A DNA stretch of 64,000 nucleotides from Arthrobacter sp. EpRS71 (GTDB lineage: Bacteria; Actinomycetota; Actinomycetes; Actinomycetales; Micrococcaceae), in contig NZ_LNUV01000002.1 in NCBI RefSeq assembly GCF_001512285.1, positions 124,001 through 188,000 of the forward strand, written 5' to 3'. The position numbers and the translations under genes were made by a program. Under the pieces are notes generated by a model, which was not told the DNA's origin, searched no databases, and was given only the letters and a program-made list of their open reading frames with translations. This document shows, in pieces, positions 55,399 to 62,968 of this stretch (position 1 is its first letter; the number at the start of each line of letters is the position of its first letter).

Positions 55399-56324
55399 AC
55401 GACACCATCGTCGAGGCCCGTAACCTGATCAAGCACTACAAAGACCTGAATGCTCTGGACAACGTGAACCTGAGCCTTTCGGCCAACCGCATCTATGGAT
55501 TACTGGGGCGCAACGGAGCAGGAAAGACCACCCTGATGTCCATCTTGACGGCCCAGGCCTTCGCCACGTCCGGTGAAGCACTCGTCTTCGGAGCCAGCGC
55601 CTACGAGAACGATGCGGTGCTGTCCCGGATCTGCTTTATCCGCGAATCGCAGAAGTACCCGGATGACTTCCAGCCGCGGCACGCTTTCCGTTCCGCTGCG
55701 CTGTTCTACAAGAACTGGGACCAGGACTTTGCCGATCGCTTGGCCGAGGATTTCCAGCTTCCCGTAAAACGGAGGATCAAAAAGCTCTCACGCGGGCAGC
55801 TGTCCGCTGTGGGAGTCATCATTGGCCTGGCCTCCCGGGCAGAGCTGACCTTCTTCGATGAGCCCTATTTGGGACTCGACGCCGTTGCCCGGCAGTTGTT
55901 CTACGACCGCCTGGTGGAGGACTACGCTGAGCACCCGCGCACCATCATCCTGTCCTCGCATCTGATCGATGAAGTGGCCAACCTCTTGGAGCATGTGGTG
56001 GTCATCGATCGGGGCCGGATCATCATGGACGCCGATGCCGAGGATATCCGGGGCTCCGCCGTGACGGTTTCCGGCTCTGCTGACAAGGTGGACGCCTTCC
56101 TGGCCGGCCGGAAGATCCTGCACCGGGAAACGCTGGGGTCGCTGGCATCAGTGACCGTCGATGAGGCACTGAGTAGCCGCGAACGTAACGAAGCGCTGGA
56201 ACTGGGCCTTGAATTGTCGCCCGTATCCCTGCAGCAATTGGTGGTGCGAAAGACCATGGCGGGCTTTGGCACCACATCCACCACTGGAGATTTCGCCGAT
56301 GACACCTTGGAGGCAAGGCGATGA
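55395..56324 (+). CDS. ABC transporter ATP-binding protein (YtrB-like)
   Basis: This 309-aa ATPase has Walker A GRNGAGKT (38-45), the variant signature KLSRGQLS and Walker B LTFFDEPYLGLD. The C-terminal 80 residues form the extra domain of this YtrB-like class. With the next gene it makes a small exporter probably responding to cell-wall stress; GntR controls its expression. GTG 55395 overlaps the gntR stop by 4 bp. Confidence 0.92.
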   Translation: MNDTIVEARNLIKHYKDLNALDNVNLSLSANRIYGLLGRNGAGKTTLMSILTAQAFATSGEALVFGASAYENDAVLSRICFIRESQKYPDDFQPRHAFRSAALFYKNWDQDFADRLAEDFQLPVKRRIKKLSRGQLSAVGVIIGLASRAELTFFDEPYLGLDAVARQLFYDRLVEDYAEHPRTIILSSHLIDEVANLLEHVVVIDRGRIIMDADAEDIRGSAVTVSGSADKVDAFLAGRKILHRETLGSLASVTVDEALSSRERNEALELGLELSPVSLQQLVVRKTMAGFGTTSTTGDFADDTLEARR

Positions 56325-57007
56325 GCAGGACCATGGCAGTTGCCAGGATGCAACTGATTAACAAGTGGACTTACCTCGGATGGCCGCTGACCATCCTCGC
56401 GGCCTCATTCCTGATGTCTCTCGCGATCTTCGCTCTCATTCCCGTGAACGAAGGCAAATACGGCGGAGGCAGCCAGGCCCCCATGTGGTACTTCATGGTC
56501 CTGGGAATCCAAAGCATGACCCTGGTCTTCCCGTTCTCGCAGGGCCTGAGCATCAGCCGCAGGGCTTTTTACCTGGGAACGTTGGGACTCTTCTCGCTGA
56601 TTGCACTCGGTATGACCGGGATTTATCTGCTGGGCGGTGTGATTGAGGGGGCAACCAACGGGTGGGGCGTTAATGGGTACTTCTTCAAAATTCCGTGGGT
56701 GACCGATGGGCCCTGGTACTCCACCGCGGCGTTCTTCTTCATAGTGATGATGTTCATGTTCATTATCGGATTCTGGTTCGCCACCATATTCAAGCGCTGG
56801 GGGTCAAACGGCACGTTGGTATCCACGCTTGGAACGGCTGTGATCCTGATCGGCCTCGCCGCCTTGACCACGCTGCTCGAATGGTGGGGGCATGTTGGCA
56901 ATTGGATGGGTCAGCAGACACCGCTGAGTATCAGCGGCTGGGCAGCGTTGCTCTGCGTCGCTCTGGCTGCAGGATCCTATACAACGCTGCGGCGGGCAAC
57001 ACCCTGA
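56321..57007 (+). CDS. ABC transporter membrane subunit, small
   Basis: This 228-aa protein has six predicted membrane helices (first WPLTILAASFLMSLAIFALI) and no ATPase motif. It overlaps the ATPase gene by 4 bp and completes the GntR operon. The family is poorly defined; the substrate is unknown. Confidence 0.85.
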   Translation: MSRTMAVARMQLINKWTYLGWPLTILAASFLMSLAIFALIPVNEGKYGGGSQAPMWYFMVLGIQSMTLVFPFSQGLSISRRAFYLGTLGLFSLIALGMTGIYLLGGVIEGATNGWGVNGYFFKIPWVTDGPWYSTAAFFFIVMMFMFIIGFWFATIFKRWGSNGTLVSTLGTAVILIGLAALTTLLEWWGHVGNWMGQQTPLSISGWAALLCVALAAGSYTTLRRATP

Positions 57008-57029
57008 TGTAGCGTTCGCCACAATACCG

Positions 57030-57080
57030 GCCGGAAGGGCCGCCCCGCCGCGCAAATCGGCGGTGGCGGCCTTCTCCGGC
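57030..57080 (+). terminator. Imperfect GC-rich stem-loop after the GntR-ABC operon
   Basis: Left arm GCCGGAAGGGCCGCC..GCCG (57030-57050) and right arm CGGCGG..GGCGGCC..CCGGC (57058-57080) pair with a few bulges around a CGCAAAT loop. No T tract follows; TAACCT just after it serves as the next gene's -10 box. Confidence 0.5.
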
Positions 57081-57082
57081 TG

Positions 57083-57088
57083 TAACCT
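57083..57088 (+). promoter_or_regulatory. -10 box of the exonuclease-BRCT gene
   Basis: TAACCT, then 6 nt (TGTCCA), then GTG 57095. It starts 3 bp after the terminator-like stem. Confidence 0.45.
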
Positions 57089-57094
57089 TGTCCA

Positions 57095-58105
57095 GTGGCA
57101 TTGGACTTTACGGCGATCGACTTTGAAACTGCCAACGGCTTCAGGGGGTCCCCGTGTTCGGTGGGGCTCAGCAAAGTACGCAACGGAGTTGTGGTGGAGG
57201 AAGCCTCCTGGCTCATGCGCCCGCCCGAAAACCATGATCACTTCGAATTCCACAACACCCGGATCCACGGCATTCGTGCCGAAGACGTCGCCGGCCGCCC
57301 ACGGTTCGGGGAGCTCTTCCCGGAAATCGGCGCATTTATTGGCGACGACGTACTCGCCGCCCACAACGCAGCCTTCGACCTCGGCGTTATTCGCTCAGGC
57401 TTGGAAGTCTCAGGGCTGGCCGGGCCGGCTTATGACTACGTGTGCACCGTGATGCTCTCCCGCCGCTGCTATTCGCTGGTTTCCAACTCTTTGCCCTACG
57501 CGGCAGAAGAAGCCGGGGTTCCCCTGATCAATCATCACGACGCCGCGGAAGACGCACGCGCCTGCGCCGGCATCCTGGTGGACATCGCCAGGCGGAACAA
57601 CGCCAACAGCATCGCCGAACTCTACCTTTCCCTCGGCCTGAACTTGCCGAAGCAACCTGCCTTCGATCCCACGCAAGGCCTCTCCAAAGCGACCATGTCC
57701 GCGCTCGCTGCAAGGACCGGAAGCGCCGCCGAAGGCACGCTCGAACGTGCACTGGGCGTGCCGGGTGGCTTCCAGGCCTGGCCGGAGGAGGGACCCAACC
57801 CGCTGCCGAACCCTTCAGCGGAACCCGGACACCCGCTCTTTGGCCAGACCGTGGTGTTCACCGGCGACCTCGCCATTACCAGGCCGGAGGCAAAGTCGCG
57901 GGCCGCGGACATGGGGGCACGTCCCGAAAGCCGGGTAACAGCAAGAACTACTGTGCTGATCGTCGGTGATGGCTTCGTGGCGGGTGACCTTCGCGCCGGC
58001 CGGCTCACAGGCAAGGCAAAGCGGGTCCTGGAACTCCATGCCAAGGGCCAGCAAATCGAGGTTGTGTCCGAGGGGGAATTCCTGCAGATGGTGGGCGGCG
58101 CATAA
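57095..58105 (+). CDS. DEDDh 3'-5' exonuclease fused to a BRCT domain
   Basis: This 336-aa protein has an N-terminal DnaQ-like exonuclease domain (1-175) with acidic pairs in AIDFETA (8 and 10), AHNAAFD, and HHDAAEDARA. A linker follows, then a C-terminal BRCT domain (about 245-336: HPLFGQTVVFTGDLAITRPEAKSRAADMGA). DNA repair or processing is likely, with BRCT giving protein or DNA contacts. Confidence 0.9.
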   Translation: MALDFTAIDFETANGFRGSPCSVGLSKVRNGVVVEEASWLMRPPENHDHFEFHNTRIHGIRAEDVAGRPRFGELFPEIGAFIGDDVLAAHNAAFDLGVIRSGLEVSGLAGPAYDYVCTVMLSRRCYSLVSNSLPYAAEEAGVPLINHHDAAEDARACAGILVDIARRNNANSIAELYLSLGLNLPKQPAFDPTQGLSKATMSALAARTGSAAEGTLERALGVPGGFQAWPEEGPNPLPNPSAEPGHPLFGQTVVFTGDLAITRPEAKSRAADMGARPESRVTARTTVLIVGDGFVAGDLRAGRLTGKAKRVLELHAKGQQIEVVSEGEFLQMVGGA

Positions 58106-58160
58106 GCAGCGTTCCGGTCATATGGCGCAACAAACCTTCCCGCGGGGAGAGCCGCGCTCC

Positions 58161-58166
58161 TAGCCT
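58161..58166 (+). promoter_or_regulatory. -10 box of the DUF4395 gene
   Basis: TAGCCT, then 6 nt (TGGGGC), then ATG 58173, without a ribosome site. The upstream 50 bp hold a CCCGCGGGG palindrome. Confidence 0.45.
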
Positions 58167-58172
58167 TGGGGC

Positions 58173-58742
58173 ATGACCAAGCCAGCCCCACCTCTTACTC
58201 CAGTGCGCCAGTCAAGTGGTGCCGCCGCTCCTGCCGCTGCTGACACGCGCGGCAGGCTGGATTGGCGGACTGTGTTCGCTTTCCCCAACCCCGTCAACGA
58301 ATACGCCGCCCGGATCACAGCCGGGCTGGTGGTGGTGCTGGCGGTCGCCACCCTGTTGACCGGCTGGTCCTGGGGCTTGGTGGCACTGGCTATCGGCTTC
58401 TGGCTCCGTGTGTTGTTCGGGCCACGGATCTCCCCGTTGGCGCTTCTGTCAGTGAAGGTGTTGGCGCCCAGGATCGGGCACGCCAAGCTGGTCGCCGGTC
58501 CACCCAAGCGTTTCGCTCAAGGCATCGGTGCCGCCCTGACGACCACCGCCGTCGTGCTGTTTTTCACCGGATTCCAATCAGCCGCCTGGGTCCTGCTGGC
58601 GCTGTTGATCGTGGCGGCTTCGCTGGAAGCATTTGTGGGCTTTTGCCTCGGCTGCGCCATCTTTGGTTTCCTGCAGCGCCGGGGCCTCATTCCTGAGGAC
58701 GTTTGCGAGGCATGCAATAACGTGACGCTGCGACGCACGTAG
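58173..58742 (+). CDS. DUF4395 membrane protein
   Basis: This 189-aa protein has a polar Pro/Ala N-terminus (1-30), FPNPVNEYAARITAG, and about four membrane helices, ending with GFCLGCAIFGFLQRRGLIPEDVCEACNNV. The GFCLGC Cys pair and late CEAC pair suit DUF4395, a group often found with thiosulfate or thioredoxin-related genes; no such partner is here. It is convergent with the next gene with a gap of 7 bp. Confidence 0.8.
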   Translation: MTKPAPPLTPVRQSSGAAAPAAADTRGRLDWRTVFAFPNPVNEYAARITAGLVVVLAVATLLTGWSWGLVALAIGFWLRVLFGPRISPLALLSVKVLAPRIGHAKLVAGPPKRFAQGIGAALTTTAVVLFFTGFQSAAWVLLALLIVAASLEAFVGFCLGCAIFGFLQRRGLIPEDVCEACNNVTLRRT

Positions 58743-58749
58743 TTCCTTT

Positions 58750-59820
58750 TTAGCCGGTGGTGACGGCAAGCAGACGGTCCGCCATGCCGCGGACCACCTC
58801 CGGGGCTTCCAAGGCCTGCAGCCAGTCGGCCGGCAGGCAGTCCTCACCGTAGTAGGCGCCCAGGATATTTCCAGCGATGGACCCGGTGGAGTCGCTGTCG
58901 CCACTGTGATTGATGGCCACGCTGATTGCGTTGCGGAAGTGTTCTGCCGGCGAGTCGCCGCTGGTGGCCAGCACAGCGTAGAGTCCGACGGCGAGTGCTT
59001 CCTCGGCGATCCACCCCTCGCCCAGCGAGGTGGTTAGTTCGTCCGGGTCCAAGACAGAGCCCTGCAGGGACAGTTGCAGGGCTCCTTCAAGCCGCTGCGC
59101 CAGTTCGGGCGCTTTGGTGGGGACGCCGTTCACGTAGATGAGGGCCTCGGTGGCGGCATCGCGGATGCCGCTTCCGGCCACGATGTTGTGGATGAGCAGG
59201 CTAAAGGCTGCTGCGCTAAGCCGCGCTGAAGGGTGTCCGTGCGTCAATGAAGCGGCGTCCGAGCTGAGCTTGTAGACCGCTTCGCGTGAAATGTGGGGGA
59301 TGAGTCCAAACGGGGCTGAACGCATCACGGTGCCGCACCCTTTGGAATCGGCATTGACCGGACGGGCAACTGTCCCCATCTGGCCCGATGCCAAACCGCT
59401 GAGGCAGGCGTTACCGGGTGCGCGACGGTGACGCAGGACATCCTGGGCGTCGATCCACCGCGGTTGCGGAACGGGTGCGGAGGAAGCAACAGCAACGTCC
59501 TGCGTGGCGAGCCAGCGCAGGTAGGCGAGCCACAGGCAGGCAATCTCGTCCGCTGCTACGCCGTCGTTCGCCCATTCGAGCGCTTCCACCAATCCGTCGA
59601 CGGTGTACAGCGTCATTTGCGTGTCGTCAGAGAAGTGACTGCCGCCGTCGAGCTGACCGAAAGACGTCAGGCCGGCGGAACCATAGCGCGCGCGAATCGC
59701 GGCAAGGGACTCGAACTCCACAGCATAACCAAGGGAATCACCCAGCGCGCCGCCCAACAGTGACCCATGGACGCGGGACTCGAAGGAAGGAACGTGGGGG
59801 GACTTAGGCTCAACACTCAT
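58750..59820 (-). CDS. ADP-ribosylglycohydrolase family protein
   Basis: This 356-aa all-helical hydrolase (DraG/ARH class) has the metal motifs FSDDTQMTL (near residue 65) and the late HSGDSDSTGSIAGNILGA. It should remove ADP-ribose from proteins, nucleic acids or small molecules. No ADP-ribosyltransferase or macrodomain gene lies near. ATG 59820 has a TAAGTT -10 box (59827-59832 on the minus strand) at a 6-nt distance, so it is probably leaderless. Confidence 0.9.
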   Translation of the reverse strand: MSVEPKSPHVPSFESRVHGSLLGGALGDSLGYAVEFESLAAIRARYGSAGLTSFGQLDGGSHFSDDTQMTLYTVDGLVEALEWANDGVAADEIACLWLAYLRWLATQDVAVASSAPVPQPRWIDAQDVLRHRRAPGNACLSGLASGQMGTVARPVNADSKGCGTVMRSAPFGLIPHISREAVYKLSSDAASLTHGHPSARLSAAAFSLLIHNIVAGSGIRDAATEALIYVNGVPTKAPELAQRLEGALQLSLQGSVLDPDELTTSLGEGWIAEEALAVGLYAVLATSGDSPAEHFRNAISVAINHSGDSDSTGSIAGNILGAYYGEDCLPADWLQALEAPEVVRGMADRLLAVTTG

Positions 59821-59901
59821 GCCAGTAACTTACCGTGCCCGCGAACCTCCGCTGATATGGTGGGGAAGCTGCCCGGCACTGACAAAACTTGGAGAGACAT
59901 T

Positions 59902-60258
59902 TTGCGTGAACCTGCTTGGCGACGGACAGGCAAGACCCCCGATTACAGGTTTTCTCTCGCCAACGAACGTACCTTCCTCGCGTGGATCCGCACGTCCTTG
60001 GCCTTGCTCGCCGGCGCGGTCGCTGTTGACCAGCTGGCTCCGAACATCGCGCCCACGCCGGTCCGTTTGGTCCTCTGTGTCCTGCTGGCTTTGGTAGGGG
60101 CGGGGCTGGCTGCCCTTTCATATCGCCGTTGGGGGCAGATGGAAGCCGCGATGCGCAACGATCAGGCGCTCCCCTTCTCCCGTGTCATGTTGTTCATGAC
60201 CATTGTGGTGGCCGTGGCGGCATTCGCCTTTGCGGTGCTGATTTTGGTGGCGCGGTAA
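59902..60258 (+). CDS. DUF202 family membrane protein (first)
   Basis: This 118-aa protein has a short basic N-terminus with NERTFLAWIRTSLALLAGAVAVDQL, the DUF202 hallmark, and three membrane helices. TTG 59902 is chosen for its GGAGAG ribosome site 5 nt upstream; ATG 59857 is in frame but has no ribosome site and overlaps a TATGGT box likely to be the -10. The next DUF202 gene starts 3 bp later. Confidence 0.82.
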   Translation: MREPAWRRTGKTPDYRFSLANERTFLAWIRTSLALLAGAVAVDQLAPNIAPTPVRLVLCVLLALVGAGLAALSYRRWGQMEAAMRNDQALPFSRVMLFMTIVVAVAAFAFAVLILVAR

Positions 60259-60261
60259 AGG

Positions 60262-60606
60262 ATGGAAGTCCGCGATCCCGGGTTGCAGCCCGAGCGCACG
60301 ATGTTGGCATGGCGCCGGACGCTGATCTCCCTGGTAGTGGTGGACCTCTTCATTTGGCGGAGTTGGCTGACGTCCGAACCCTCCACCGGCAACCTCGTGG
60401 CCGGCCTTCCAGGGCTTGATTACCAAGGGATCTGCGCCCTCATGGCAGCCGCAGCCACCATCGTGCTGGCCTCTGTGGTGTGGGTTCGCTCACGCCAACT
60501 CCATGCAGGTAACGAGGCAGCCTCGGCCAGGCTCGTTCTGGTCAGCACGTTGGCCGTGGTGGGACTTGGTGCCACAGCCATCGCTGCCATAGCGCTGGGC
60601 GGATAA
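60262..60606 (+). CDS. DUF202 family membrane protein (second)
   Basis: This 114-aa protein opens DPGLQPERTMLAWRRTLISL, a DUF202 pattern like the gene before it, and has three membrane helices. The two together (3-bp gap) probably form one complex; DUF202 pairs occur in many bacteria but the function is unsettled. The 161-bp gap after it holds the next gene's control region. Confidence 0.85.
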   Translation: MEVRDPGLQPERTMLAWRRTLISLVVVDLFIWRSWLTSEPSTGNLVAGLPGLDYQGICALMAAAATIVLASVVWVRSRQLHAGNEAASARLVLVSTLAVVGLGATAIAAIALGG

Positions 60607-60767
60607 GCTCGTAGGTGGAATTCAGCCAGCGCCCAGACTCGGCTGGCACAATGCTCAGTGGCTTTGAGCTTGCATCACTGACAGCACCGCCAGCGCCAAA
60701 CACCAGCGTCCGCAGCGACGAAGCCGGTCATACCGGCATCCATACCAACCGTAAGGACTCATTCCAC

Positions 60768-61709
60768 ATGACCTCATCTGTACAGGCCACACCAGACCCC
60801 CAGCCGGGACTCGTTGCCCGGCTGTCTGCTGAAGCTTTGGGCTCGATGTTTGTTGTTGTCGTTGCGGTGGGAGTCGGGATCTTTTCAAATCCTGGTGCCG
60901 CCCCCTTGCCTCTAGCTCTTGCGACCGGCCTTGCAGTGACGGCAGCCATGCTGGCTTTCGGCTATGTGTCGGGAGGCCACTTCAACCCTGTGATCACCCT
61001 GGGCAATCTGATCGCCGGCCGAATCCGGGCCGTGGCGGCGCTGGGCTACTTGGCGGCGCAAATCATCGGCAGCGTGATTGGTGCTGCGTTGATCTACTTT
61101 GTGGTGAGCACGGTGCCGGTCCTCAAGGACGCCAGGGCCGCGTTCGACGTCGTTGCGCCGGGCTTTGGCGAACACGCCGCCGCCCAGACACAGCTGGCCG
61201 GAGTTCTGTTGGTGGAGGTCCTTGGTGCAGCTCTCATTGTGGCTGTATTCCTTGGTGCGACAGCGGGCCGTCGGGCCGTACCTGCCATGGCGCCCTTCGC
61301 AGTGGGCTTGTCAATGGCTGTTCTTCTTCAGCTCGGACAGGTATTGGGAAACCTTCCCTTCAACCCTGCACGGGCAACAGCCCAAGCATTCTTCAGCTCG
61401 TCCTGGGCCATGGAGGGTCTGTGGCTCTTCTGGGTGGCCCCGCTCATGGGTGCCGCGCTCGCCGGCCTTGCCTTCCGTGGCTTCCAAGGCCTGTCAGCTC
61501 CTGCCGTGACTGAGGACTTTCAGGGCGGCAGCGACGGTATCAACGACTCCTTCGATGCCAACGACGAGCCGGTTGAGGACGCTGAGGTCCGGGGCACAGA
61601 GGTCAAGGAGACCGCTGTGAAACCTGGCATCGCCTCTCCGCGGGCTGTGCCGGCCGCGCCGGTCAACGATGACGCCCGGGATTTCTTCGACGGTAAAAAA
61701 GGGAAATAA
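60768..61709 (+). CDS. MIP family channel (aquaporin-like) with NPV first motif
   Basis: This 313-aa protein has six membrane helices. The first pore motif is NPV (73-75, HFNPVI) in place of NPA; the second is normal NPA (199-201, FNPARA). The C-terminal 75 residues form a charged Asp/Glu-rich tail (about 240-313), making it longer than the usual roughly 230-aa aquaporin. ATG 60768 has AAGGA about 10 nt upstream. Water or small-solute passage is likely; specificity is unclear. Confidence 0.88.
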   Translation: MTSSVQATPDPQPGLVARLSAEALGSMFVVVVAVGVGIFSNPGAAPLPLALATGLAVTAAMLAFGYVSGGHFNPVITLGNLIAGRIRAVAALGYLAAQIIGSVIGAALIYFVVSTVPVLKDARAAFDVVAPGFGEHAAAQTQLAGVLLVEVLGAALIVAVFLGATAGRRAVPAMAPFAVGLSMAVLLQLGQVLGNLPFNPARATAQAFFSSSWAMEGLWLFWVAPLMGAALAGLAFRGFQGLSAPAVTEDFQGGSDGINDSFDANDEPVEDAEVRGTEVKETAVKPGIASPRAVPAAPVNDDARDFFDGKKGK

Positions 61710-61765
61710 CCTGACGGGCTCGACGGCGGACGGCTCGCCTCCGCTTTATTGTCGGTGCCCCCGGT

Positions 61766-61771
61766 TAACTT
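61766..61771 (+). promoter_or_regulatory. -10 box of sbcD
   Basis: TAACTT, then 6 nt (GAGAAT), then ATG 61778. Leaderless arrangement. Confidence 0.4.
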
Positions 61772-61777
61772 GAGAAT

Positions 61778-62968
61778 ATGCGGTTACTTCACACTTCCGA
61801 TTGGCACCTGGGCCGGTCATTCCACGGCGTTGGCATGCTTGATGCCCAACGGAACTTCGTGGACCAGCTGGTATCGCTGGTGGAGTCGAAGTCCGTTGAT
61901 GTCGTGCTGATAGCCGGCGACGTCTACGATCGCGCTCTGCCGGGACTTGATGTGGTCCAACTCCTCGATGACGCTTTGGTGCGCATCACGCAGGCGGGGG
62001 CCGGCGTGGTCTTGACCAGTGGCAACCACGACTCCGCCATTAGGTTGGGTTTTGCTTCCCGTTTGCTGGAACGCGGGGGAGTCCACCTCAGGACTCAGGT
62101 GGAGGAACTTGATGTTCCAGTGCTGTTTGCGCTGGAAACAGATGGAGACGGTGCGGACCGCTCAGGGGACGGCCAGGTGGCTATCTATGGCATCCCCTAT
62201 CTTGAACCCCGGCTCGTCGCGGAAAGGTTGGGCGCTGAGAACGCCAACCATTTTGATGTCACCCTGGCAGCGGTGGAGCGGATCCGGAAGGATGTTGAGA
62301 AGCGCCGCGCATCAGGACCCGTTTATCCGGTTGTCCTTGCGCATACTTTTGCCAGTGGCGGCATTACCTCAGAGAGCGAACGGGATCTGAGCATCGGCGG
62401 GCTCGGCGCGGTTCCACTGGATCTCTTTGAGGACTTCGCCTATACCGCGCTGGGTCACCTTCATGGGCGGCAGGAGCTGGCCCCCAATGTCCGCTATTCC
62501 GGTTCTCCCTTGGCTTATTCATTTTCAGAAGCCAAGCACCACAAAGGTGCGTGGCTCGTGGACCTTGGCGCGGACGGCGCCATGGATGTTGAAGAAGTTC
62601 TGTGGGATGCCCCCAAAGCCCTGGCTACGTTGCGTGGGACGCTGGAGGATCTGCTGAGCGGCGAAGAGCATGCATGGGCAGAGAGCGCATATTGCCAGGT
62701 CACGCTAACGGACGCGCAACGTCCTGCGCAGGCCATGGAGAGGGTTCGCGCTCGTTTTCCGGAGACCTTGGTGCTCTCTTTCGATCCCCAAGGTGCTGAA
62801 GCGCGGACCTCCACCAGTTACAGCAATCGCCTCGCGGCAGCAGAAGATGACCTCGGAGTCTGCTGTGGCTTCCTTGAACATGTCAGGGACCGCGGCGCAA
62901 ACCATGCTGAAGAAGCTGCACTGCGCGAAGCACTTGAAGCTGTCCGGGTCCAGGAGGCCGGGCTGTGA
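61778..62968 (+). CDS. sbcD: Exonuclease SbcCD subunit D
   Basis: This 396-aa Mre11-like nuclease has metal motifs HTSDWHLGRSF (5-15), IAGDVYDRA, SGNHDSA and, further on, HTFASGG and LGHLHGRQ. It acts with SbcC to cut hairpins and process DNA ends. It overlaps sbcC by 4 bp. Confidence 0.96.
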   Translation: MRLLHTSDWHLGRSFHGVGMLDAQRNFVDQLVSLVESKSVDVVLIAGDVYDRALPGLDVVQLLDDALVRITQAGAGVVLTSGNHDSAIRLGFASRLLERGGVHLRTQVEELDVPVLFALETDGDGADRSGDGQVAIYGIPYLEPRLVAERLGAENANHFDVTLAAVERIRKDVEKRRASGPVYPVVLAHTFASGGITSESERDLSIGGLGAVPLDLFEDFAYTALGHLHGRQELAPNVRYSGSPLAYSFSEAKHHKGAWLVDLGADGAMDVEEVLWDAPKALATLRGTLEDLLSGEEHAWAESAYCQVTLTDAQRPAQAMERVRARFPETLVLSFDPQGAEARTSTSYSNRLAAAEDDLGVCCGFLEHVRDRGANHAEEAALREALEAVRVQEAGL

